Assembly (NCBI GenBank): GCA_003567075.1 | Contig: PXAU01000067.1 | Span: 1 to 7,455 of the forward strand | Length of the DNA stretch: 7,455 nucleotides | Direction of reading: 5' to 3' | Source: Trueperaceae bacterium | GTDB taxonomy: Bacteria > Deinococcota > Deinococci > Deinococcales > Trueperaceae | Part shown: positions 1-7,455 of the stretch, in pieces | Layout: every line of letters begins with the position of its first letter | Position numbering within the stretch: position 1 is the stretch's first letter | Translations under genes and position numbers: made by a program | Notes under the pieces: model-generated | What the model was told of the DNA's origin: nothing | Database searches by the model: none | The model's input: only the letters and a program-made list of their open reading frames with translations

Positions 1-32
1 CCCTCCCCCTCGGCCCCGACCCCACCACCCCC
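1..32 (-). other. Canonical G-quadruplex motif on the minus strand
   Basis: C-runs on the + strand at 5-9, 14-17, 20-23 and 28-32 are separated by loops of 4, 2 and 4 bases, with another CCC at 1-3. The minus strand therefore meets the G3+N1-7 pattern four times, and the + strand has matching i-motif potential. The G-rich strand is the template for tamB. No functional role is shown; it may be a by-product of the C-rich composition. Confidence 0.45.
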
Positions 33-3000
33 ATCGCCACCGCCACCCTCACCCACGACCCCCACAGCACCCACGCCCACACCGACCTCACCACCCTCGA
101 CCTCACCACCCTCGCCACCCTCACCAACCTCCCCCTCCAAGGCCACCTCGACGGCCACGCCACCCTCCACCTCACCCCCACCCCCACCCTCCACCTCGAC
201 ACCACCGCCACCCTCACCCTCGCCAACCAACCCCTCACCCTCACCGCCACCACCACCCCCAACCAACCCCTCCACGCCACCCTCACCCACCCCCCAACCA
301 ACACCACCCTCACCCTCAGCCACACCCCCAACCACCTCCACGCACACATCGAAACGCCGGGGGTGCAGGCCGACCTGCGTGGTCCGCTCGACCCGCTGGC
401 GCTGCGCGGCGAGCTGTCCCTACCGGAGCAGCGCTTCGCCCTGGCGCTCCGCGCACCCACCGCGACGGCCGACGCCTGGCGGCTCAGCCTCGACGAGACC
501 CTGGCGCTGACCTGGGACGGCGAAGCGTTCGGGCTCGACGGGCACCTCCAGACGACGGCGTTCGGCGCCGAGGCGCAGCTCGCGAGCGCGCTCCGCTGGT
601 CGAGCCGGGAGGGCTTCGCTGGTGATGGGCGGCTCGCGCTCGACGACCTGCCGGCGGCGGCGGCGCGCGTCGAGACGGCGCTGGTGGGCCAAGGCGACCT
701 GACGATCGACCTGCGCGCCTTCCTCGGCGCGTCCGCGGTCGGCGGCGCAACGGGCAGCCTGGCCGCCGACCCGAGCCAGGGATGGCATCTCGAGCTCGAT
801 CTGGACGTGCCGCTGGCAGGCAACGGCCTGGAGGCCTGGCGGCTGGCGCTGGCGGGGCAGGTGAGCGGGACGCCCGGAGATCCGCGCATCGACGCCTCGC
901 TGGCGCTGCTCGGCCCGGTAGCGGCCCACGGCCGCCTGTGGCTGGAGGCGGGCGCCTTGCGGGCCGACCTTGTGGGCGCTGGGCTCAGCGCCTCGGCGCG
1001 TTGGGACGAGGCCGGTGGACGCGCCCAGCTGCGGCTGGCGGAGGTGGACGTGGGGGCCTGGCTGCCGTGGCTGGAGGCGCCGCGGCTGACGGCCGGGCTC
1101 GACGCCCGGCTCGGCCCCGAAGGGCCCGAGTTGGTGGCGAACGGCGTCCGGCTGGGGCTGCCGGGCGGCTCGCTCAGCGCGCAGGGACGCGTGGCGCCCG
1201 ACGGGAGCGTGCAGGCGACGCTCCGGAGCGACCTGGACTTGGCCGACCTGCGCCTGGGAGCGGGGTTGCATGGCCGCCTCTCGGGACCCGCCACGCTGCG
1301 GGGCAACCTCGCGGCGCTGATCGACGAGGCCGACGTGAGCGGCGTGCTGATCCTGAGCGACGGTCGCCTCGAGGGCCTGCCGGGGCGCTTCGACGGCGAC
1401 CTGCAGGTCACGGGTCCCGCCACCGATCCCCGCCTCGAGCTGCTCCTGCGCGCCCGCGACGGCGCTGCGGGCAACCTACGCGTCGACGTGTCGCCACGCA
1501 GCGCCTCGGGCCGCGTGAACGCCGACGTGCAGGTCGATCAGGTGCACGTGGCGCTGCGGGGACGGTTCGACGCGACGACGCTGGAGGCCGACGGCGAGGT
1601 GCGCGTCGGCGACGCGCGCTTCGCCGTCCGAACGATCGAGGAGGGGCTCAGCATCAGCTTGGCCGGTGACGTCACGGCGCTGGAGGCCAGGCTCGCGCCC
1701 GCACCCTGGCGGCTGCAGCTGCGGGCCGACCTGGAGCGGCTGGCGCCCGCCGCAGCGGGCCTGGTGCACCTCGACCTGGGTTGGCACGAGGGCCTCTGGC
1801 CGCAGCTCGAGGGGCGAGTGGATTCGTTGGCGGTGGGGCCGCTGGCGCTCGGCGACTGGCGCCTGGGGAGCGACCCGGAGGCGCCCGAGCGCTGGTGGGC
1901 GGAGAGCCCTGAGGGGCTGCTGGAAGCCTCATTGGCCGACCTGACCTGGTCGGGCCGGCTGCGCGCGCTGCCGCTCGAGCTGGCCGGCCTGACGGGCCGT
2001 CTGGACCTCGCCTTGGACGGCCGCGGGGCGCTCACCGAGGTCGGTCTCGGGCTCACGGGTGAGGCCGGCGGCGCACCGCTCGTCCTCGACCTCGAGGGGC
2101 ATGTCGACGCCGCCGCCGGCAGCCTGCAGGCGACCCTGCAGGGCAGCGCCCTGCACGGCGCGCTGGTGGGCGCCTTCGAGCGGCCGCTGGGCGGGCCCTG
2201 GCGCGGCAGCGTCCGCAGCGAGGGCGCGCGGCTCGAGGAGCGCCCGCTGGCGCTCGAGCTGAGCCTGCGCGGCGACGACCTGGTGCCGCAGCTGCGGCTC
2301 GAGGCGGCGCTGGGAGACGAGGCGGAAGCGACGCTCAACGTCGACGCCGGAGGGGTCGAGCTGGAGGCGCTGCTCGAGATCCCGGGCGTGGCAACACTGA
2401 GCGCCGACGGGAGGCTGTGGCCGGCGCTGGACGTGACGCTCTCCCGCCTAGGCGACGACGCCGGCCGCCTCTGGCTTCAGGGCAGCTGGGACGAGCCGGC
2501 GCAACCGCTCCACGTCGACGGCGAGCTGCGCGCCTCGCTGGGCCCGCTCGACCTGGGCGTGGGGGGCAGCGACGACGGGGGGCTGCGCCTGCGCCTCGCG
2601 AGCCCGCTCGTGAGCGACGGCTGGCTGGAGCAGACGCTGCCGCCCGCCAGCCTCCTCGACATCGCGGAGCAGCTGCAGCGCGAGGGGCTGCGGCTCGAGG
2701 GCCGTGGCGCGGTGCGCGGGCTGCTCGAGCTGGCCCTGAGCGAGGCCGGCGTGCGCGTCGCCGCGAGCGGGCTCGAGGCCGAGGTGGCCGGCATCGGCCT
2801 GCGACTGGACGCGCAGGGCGACGGCCTCGAGACGCTCGACGCACAGCTTCGGGTCGACCTGCTCGGGCTGGACCCGCACCAGGCCTGGTGGCCTGCCGGC
2901 TTCGCGGTCGAGGCCCCGCTGCTGGCGCAGGTACAGCTCCGTCACGAGCGACTGACGGTGACGGTGAGCGAGCCCTGGTCGCTGCAGCTCGAGGCCGACC

Positions 3001-5609
3001 TGGGCACGCGCAGCGTCGAGCTCGAGAGCGCCCTGACGTGGGCCTCGCCGAGCGGGCCCAGCAGCGTGACCGGCGCGCTGACGCTGGACCCGCAGCGCGG
3101 CCTCCAGGGAGCGTTGACGCTCGACGGGTTGCGTTTCGGCGGCGGGGCCGCGCCGCCGCTGGCGCTCACGGGGCGGCTGCGAGGCATGGGCGCCAGCATC
3201 GCCACCGAGTTGGACCTGCGCGCCCGCCGCTCGGCGGTCTCGGCCCGCGGGCAGCTGCCCTTGCCGACGGCCGTCACAGACGCCTGGGGCATCGCGCCAA
3301 CGAGCGCCCCGCGGCAGTTCGACCTGCGAGTCGCGGCGCTCGAACTGCGCGACCTGCCGGGTGTCGCCGAGGCGCTGCCGCACCTCGACGGCATGCTCGC
3401 CGGCAGCGTCGCCGTGCGCGGCGAGCGGGCCGTGGGCCAGCTGGTCGCGGCCGACCTGCGTCTGGCCGAGCGGGCGCTGCCGCTGGTGATCACGCTCACC
3501 GCCGACCTCGCCGACGCCAGCGCCGACGTGCGGCTGGAGACGGGCTCCAGCCACGCCAGCCTGACCTGGCGCGACGGCCGCCTCGACGCGCTGGCGCGGC
3601 TCGAGCGCTTCCCGCTGCATGCGTTGGTCGAGGCGGTGGTGGGCGCGAACGACGTGAGCGCCGAGGTGACGGGAGCGCTGCGCGCCGGCTGGGACACCAG
3701 CGGCGAGGCGCCCCTGGACCTGCGCGTGGGTACCGAACTGGTCCGGCTCGAGCGGGATGGGCTCGTCAGCCGCGGCCGCGTCGCCTTCGAGCTCAGCGAC
3801 GGCGCGCTGCGGGTGCAGGAGGCGGTGTTCGAGGGGCACGGTGCGTGGCACGCCAGCGGCGAGGTGCGGCGCGAGCGGATCGACCTCGAGGTGGTGGCCG
3901 AGGCCGCTGACTTCGGCCCGATCCTGGGCCTGGTGCCGGCGCTCGCACGCTACGGGATCGGCGCCGCTGGCGACCTGCGCCTCGTGGCCAGCGGTAGCCT
4001 GGAGCGCCCTACGATCGCGCTGACCGGGGAGCACCTGGTGGTCGAGGTGGCGGGCACGAGCTACGAGCTCGAGCGCGGCGACGTCCGCTTGGAGAACGAG
4101 GACCTGCGCCTGAGCGCGGAGGTGCGCGCGCTCGACCCGCTCACGGGCAGTGTCAGGCTGCTGGGCGATGGTCGCCTCGATCTCGACCCCTTCTTGCTGG
4201 CCGAGTTGAACGTGCGGGCCGAGGGCGAGCTCGACGTGCCCTTGGTGGGGCGCTTGGGCGAGCTGGACGCGCGCCTGACCGTCCGTGCGGGGGGTGCGCC
4301 GCAGCTGGTGGTGGACGGCACGCTGGGGGCGCCCTTCCGGGTCGAGGGGAGCCTCGATCCGTTCGACCTTCAGATGGTGGGGCGCGAGCTGCGCCTGGCC
4401 GTGCCGGCCCTGTTCGTCGGTGCCTCGGTCTTCGACGCCGACCTCCGCGCCCGCGGCGAGGACGGCTTCTTGCTCTCGGGCACGGTGACGGCGCGCGAGG
4501 TGCGCATCGACCTCGGTGCCCGCGCCGCGCTCGTGGTGCCGGACGAGGTGCCGCTCTCGCGCAGCGAGCTGGCGGCGCGGCGCGCCGCGCAGGAGCTGGT
4601 GGTGTTCGATGGGTTGCGGCTGCTGGCGCCGCAACGCGTCACCCTGGCCGAGACCTTCGGCACGGCCGAAGCCGCCTTCGACCTGACCCTCAGCGGCAAC
4701 GCCGCCGAGCCGCGCCTGGAGGGCAGCGCCAGCGCGCTCCGCGGCACCTTCCGCTTCTCGGGCCGCGACTTCGACCTGGTCCGAGCCGACGCCGTGTTCG
4801 AACCGACCCGGGGCGTGCTGCCGCGGGTGACGGTGGAGGCGCGCAGCCTGTTCGAGAAGGCCCGCGTGCTCCCGCCCGGCAGCGCGCTCACCTTCACCGC
4901 GCCGCCAGGACCGCGCTTCGAGGTACGGCTGGTCTTCGACGCCGAGGTGGCGCCCGACGCCAGCGGCGAGCTCAGCTTCGACCTGGTGCCCAGCCTCAGC
5001 AGCGACGCCCTGGTCGAGGTCCCGCTCAGCGCCAACGGCATCTCGGCCAACGGCGTGTCGGCCGGTACCCGCCCGCTCAGCGAGCTCGAGCTGCTCGGCC
5101 TGATCGCTCTGGGCCGCCTCGAGCCCGGTGGTGGCAGCGCCTTCGCCGGCGCGGTGGCGCAGAGCGCGCTCGACACGGCCGTCGACCTGCTGGTCGTGTC
5201 CGAACTGCAGGCGGCCCTGAGCGAGGCGCTCGGGCTCGACGTCGTCGAGATCCGCACCACCGCCCTGGGCGACATCCTGGCCGGCGCCCGGGACCCCTTC
5301 GGCGTCTCGCTGCGCTTCGGCGGTTACGTCTCGGACGAGCTGTTCGCGTCGTACCGGGTGGGCACCTTCGACGACGCCGAACGCGCCTTCGCCTTCACCA
5401 ACGAGCTGATGCTGACGTACGAGCTCGGACCGGTGGCGCTCGACCTGGCGGGCCGGCTCGACTTCCCCTCGGCCGCGGCGGGGCAGCCCCAGCCGGCCGT
5501 GTCGGCCGCGCTGCGCTACGGCATCAGCCGCTCGCTCGCGCTGGAAGCGGGACTCGATCTACGCAGCGAGCGCCAGACCGCGCGGCTCGGGGTGACGCTG
5601 CGCTGGTGA
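3..5609 (+). CDS. tamB: TamB-family translocation/assembly module protein (DUF490), 5'-truncated
   Basis: Large envelope protein of the TamB/AsmA-like superfamily. Family knowledge: an N-terminal inner-membrane anchor, a long periplasmic beta-rich groove and a C-terminal TamB domain that meets an outer-membrane Omp85 partner, with roles in lipid transport and outer-membrane protein assembly. The frame is open without a stop from position 3 to the TGA at 5607-5609, giving 1868 visible residues; the true start and the anchor lie upstream of the window. The GTG at 363 is only the first start-like codon in frame; no convincing ribosome binding site precedes it and the frame stays open before it, so it is not taken as the start. 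The body is hundreds of residues of alternating polar/hydrophobic strands (patterns such as LxGxLxLD). The TamB domain spans about 4590-5609, with the 'GTFRFSGRDFDLVRADAVFEP' type segment near 4740-4806, 'PLSELELLGLIALGRL' near 5073-5120, and a final strand ending LGVTLRW. The visible protein has one Lys (codon 4857-4859) and no Cys. Residues 1-116 have abnormal composition (see block 1-350). Family call is confident; exact substrate is unknown. Confidence 0.88.
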   Translation, partial: LPLGPDPTTPIATATLTHDPHSTHAHTDLTTLDLTTLATLTNLPLQGHLDGHATLHLTPTPTLHLDTTATLTLANQPLTLTATTTPNQPLHATLTHPPTNTTLTLSHTPNHLHAHIETPGVQADLRGPLDPLALRGELSLPEQRFALALRAPTATADAWRLSLDETLALTWDGEAFGLDGHLQTTAFGAEAQLASALRWSSREGFAGDGRLALDDLPAAAARVETALVGQGDLTIDLRAFLGASAVGGATGSLAADPSQGWHLELDLDVPLAGNGLEAWRLALAGQVSGTPGDPRIDASLALLGPVAAHGRLWLEAGALRADLVGAGLSASARWDEAGGRAQLRLAEVDVGAWLPWLEAPRLTAGLDARLGPEGPELVANGVRLGLPGGSLSAQGRVAPDGSVQATLRSDLDLADLRLGAGLHGRLSGPATLRGNLAALIDEADVSGVLILSDGRLEGLPGRFDGDLQVTGPATDPRLELLLRARDGAAGNLRVDVSPRSASGRVNADVQVDQVHVALRGRFDATTLEADGEVRVGDARFAVRTIEEGLSISLAGDVTALEARLAPAPWRLQLRADLERLAPAAAGLVHLDLGWHEGLWPQLEGRVDSLAVGPLALGDWRLGSDPEAPERWWAESPEGLLEASLADLTWSGRLRALPLELAGLTGRLDLALDGRGALTEVGLGLTGEAGGAPLVLDLEGHVDAAAGSLQATLQGSALHGALVGAFERPLGGPWRGSVRSEGARLEERPLALELSLRGDDLVPQLRLEAALGDEAEATLNVDAGGVELEALLEIPGVATLSADGRLWPALDVTLSRLGDDAGRLWLQGSWDEPAQPLHVDGELRASLGPLDLGVGGSDDGGLRLRLASPLVSDGWLEQTLPPASLLDIAEQLQREGLRLEGRGAVRGLLELALSEAGVRVAASGLEAEVAGIGLRLDAQGDGLETLDAQLRVDLLGLDPHQAWWPAGFAVEAPLLAQVQLRHERLTVTVSEPWSLQLEADLGTRSVELESALTWASPSGPSSVTGALTLDPQRGLQGALTLDGLRFGGGAAPPLALTGRLRGMGASIATELDLRARRSAVSARGQLPLPTAVTDAWGIAPTSAPRQFDLRVAALELRDLPGVAEALPHLDGMLAGSVAVRGERAVGQLVAADLRLAERALPLVITLTADLADASADVRLETGSSHASLTWRDGRLDALARLERFPLHALVEAVVGANDVSAEVTGALRAGWDTSGEAPLDLRVGTELVRLERDGLVSRGRVAFELSDGALRVQEAVFEGHGAWHASGEVRRERIDLEVVAEAADFGPILGLVPALARYGIGAAGDLRLVASGSLERPTIALTGEHLVVEVAGTSYELERGDVRLENEDLRLSAEVRALDPLTGSVRLLGDGRLDLDPFLLAELNVRAEGELDVPLVGRLGELDARLTVRAGGAPQLVVDGTLGAPFRVEGSLDPFDLQMVGRELRLAVPALFVGASVFDADLRARGEDGFLLSGTVTAREVRIDLGARAALVVPDEVPLSRSELAARRAAQELVVFDGLRLLAPQRVTLAETFGTAEAAFDLTLSGNAAEPRLEGSASALRGTFRFSGRDFDLVRADAVFEPTRGVLPRVTVEARSLFEKARVLPPGSALTFTAPPGPRFEVRLVFDAEVAPDASGELSFDLVPSLSSDALVEVPLSANGISANGVSAGTRPLSELELLGLIALGRLEPGGGSAFAGAVAQSALDTAVDLLVVSELQAALSEALGLDVVEIRTTALGDILAGARDPFGVSLRFGGYVSDELFASYRVGTFDDAERAFAFTNELMLTYELGPVALDLAGRLDFPSAAAGQPQPAVSAALRYGISRSLALEAGLDLRSERQTARLGVTLRW
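84..113 (+). repeat. 15-bp tandem repeat, two perfect copies
   Basis: The unit gacctcaccaccctc occupies 84-98 and again 99-113 with no mismatch. It is in frame and encodes DLTTL twice, followed by a related ATLTNL. It lies inside the skewed block, so reduced sequence complexity raises the chance of coincidence, but the 15-bp in-phase period fits a strand-length duplication in a beta-rich protein. Confidence 0.75.
225..272 (+). repeat. Direct repeat pair, 12 bp, with a partial third copy downstream
   Basis: The 12-mer aaccaacccctc is found at 225-236 and 261-272, 36 bp apart start to start, which is exactly 12 codons. Both copies encode the NQPL motif in the same frame. The core aaccaa recurs at 296-301. 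The in-phase 36-bp spacing fits duplication of a beta-strand unit in the TamB groove, or similarity promoted by the skewed composition. Confidence 0.55.
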
Positions 5610-5612
5610 GCG

Positions 5613-5636
5613 CGCCCGAGGGCGCGCCCTCGGGCG
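5613..5636. repeat. 24-bp perfect palindrome just after tamB; repeated inside pckA
   Basis: The core cccgagggcgcgccctcggg at 5615-5634 is self-complementary, and the symmetry extends two bases further on each side. It begins four bases after the tamB stop codon. In RNA it would form a very stable GC hairpin, but no U-tract follows, so a classical intrinsic terminator is not supported; 3'-end protection or a protein site are possible. A 22-bp stretch (5615-5636) recurs exactly at 6184-6205 in the pckA coding sequence, which suggests a dispersed palindromic repeat family. Confidence 0.75.
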
Positions 5637-5719
5637 GCCGCGGACGGCGGGCAGCGCCGCGCCAACGTGGCCGGCCATGGCCACCGAGGCAGGCGCCCCT
5701 CGCGAGACGGGTGGGTCGC

Positions 5720-5728
5720 TGGTATAAC
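5720..5728 (+). promoter_or_regulatory. Extended -10 promoter for pckA
   Basis: TGGTATAAC at 5720-5728 has an extended -10 TGn followed by TATAAC, one mismatch from the sigma-70 consensus, and is an A/T island in very GC-rich surroundings. The -35 position is weak: tcgcga at 5700-5705 with a 17-bp spacer matches 3 of 6 consensus bases, as is common for extended -10 promoters. Transcription would begin near 5733-5736, giving a leader of about 35 nt before the pckA ATG. Predicted from sequence only. Confidence 0.55.
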
Positions 5729-5751
5729 CGTCAACGGCGGGCCGCGAGCCC

Positions 5752-5765
5752 GAGGAAGCCGAGGA
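5752..5765 (+). promoter_or_regulatory. pckA ribosome binding site region
   Basis: Two GAGGA purine stretches, at 5752-5756 and 5761-5765, precede the ATG at 5770. The nearer one leaves a 4-base gap and the farther one 13; together they support ATG 5770 as the start, agreeing with the alignment of the protein N-terminus to the PEPCK family. Confidence 0.6.
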
Positions 5766-5769
5766 CGCA

Positions 5770-7365
<1,596 letters not shown>

Positions 7366-7455
7366 GGCGCCCACGCCGCACGCACGCCTCCCCCGTACCG
7401 CGCTGTCACCTCACTCGCGCCCGGCCTCGAGCCGGTGGAGGCGCCAGGCGCCGAA
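7366..7455 (+). other. Downstream flank of pckA, no gene seen; weak hairpin
   Basis: The 90 bases after the pckA stop contain no supported coding region. An inverted repeat ccggc/gccgg with a 5-base loop lies at 7421-7435, and ggcgcc occurs twice at 7440-7452. Neither is followed by a T-run, so a terminator is possible but unproven. The next gene probably lies beyond the window. Confidence 0.3.

Larger units (their letters stand above)
1..350 (+). other. Intense nucleotide-skew block within tamB (GRINS-like)
   Basis: Hand count of 350 bases: C 225, A 75, T 26, G 24. GC skew (G-C)/(G+C) is about -0.81 and TA skew (T-A)/(T+A) about -0.49. In the tamB frame 111 of 116 codons end in C (exceptions: three CAA, one CCA, one GCA). 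All 24 Leu codons are CTC. The encoded stretch has 33 Thr, 24 Leu and 14 His, with no Arg, Lys, Glu, Val, Phe, Tyr, Trp, Met or Cys. By contrast, bases 361-420 have G 24 and C 23, and the first 40 codons from 363 end in G 19 times and C 17 times. The alternating strand pattern of a TamB groove is still visible (LHLDTTATLTLANQPLTLT), so this looks like recoded tamB rather than a foreign insert. The skew and repeats match the published description of GRINS. The left edge lies outside the window. A contig-end consensus error is the main alternative. Confidence 0.6.

Noticed and set aside
1..350. CRISPR array or simple microsatellite
   Set aside because: There is no regular repeat-spacer period, and the sequence keeps an open frame with TamB-like strand alternation.
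1..350. Diversity-generating retroelement variable region
   Set aside because: DGRs change adenines of a template repeat and need a reverse transcriptase; here the signal is G and T depletion with C-ending codons, and no template repeat or reverse transcriptase is in the window.
363..365. GTG at 363 as the true tamB start
   Set aside because: The frame is open back to the window edge, no convincing ribosome binding site precedes it, and a TamB needs an N-terminal membrane anchor that is absent after 363.
2448..4634. Long minus-strand open frame opposite tamB (728 codons)
   Set aside because: High-GC genes produce long antisense open frames; the translation is rich in Gln, Arg, His and Ala with no recognisable domain, whereas the + strand protein is a clear TamB.
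5613..5636. Rho-independent terminator of tamB
   Set aside because: The hairpin is strong but no T-run follows, and an identical palindrome occurs inside the pckA coding sequence, where termination would be harmful.
5673..5682. Palindrome ggccatggcc as an operator
   Set aside because: Ten bases of GC-rich symmetry are expected by chance here, and it has no second copy near the promoter.

Overview
The window is very GC-rich and holds two co-directional genes on the + strand. They fill almost all of it: a very large, 5'-truncated TamB-family gene (3-5609) and a complete ATP-dependent phosphoenolpyruvate carboxykinase gene, pckA (5770-7365). TamB proteins belong to bacteria with two membranes, so a high-GC diderm is implied. 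A Deinococcota/Trueperaceae-like source would fit, but this is inference; no rRNA or other taxonomic marker is present.

Layout. Bases 1-350 are a C/A-rich block in the same open frame as tamB. By hand count they contain 225 C, 75 A, 26 T and 24 G, and 111 of 116 codons end in C. Composition switches to balanced G/C at about 351-362 with the frame intact. The rest of tamB runs to 5609 in ordinary high-GC codon usage and ends in a recognisable TamB C-terminal domain with a terminal beta-barrel-like strand. A 160-bp intergenic gap (5610-5769) carries a 24-bp perfect palindrome, an extended -10 promoter and a purine-rich ribosome binding site for pckA. pckA has all the diagnostic PEPCK motifs, plus a small GAPS-GAPS insertion made from the same palindrome found in the gap. 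The last 90 bp (7366-7455) hold only a weak hairpin.

The two genes have no obvious functional link. TamB helps move lipids and/or outer-membrane proteins across the envelope, and PckA is the gluconeogenic entry from oxaloacetate. The separate promoter suggests independent expression.

The most interesting signal is the 1-350 block. Its intense GC and TA skew, short internal repeats, intact frame and abrupt edge resemble GRINS (genetic repeats of intense nucleotide skews), known mainly from actinobacterial polyketide synthase genes; here it sits in an envelope-biogenesis gene. A contig-end or consensus artefact cannot be excluded from this window alone. Second is the palindromic repeat shared between the intergenic gap and the pckA coding sequence.
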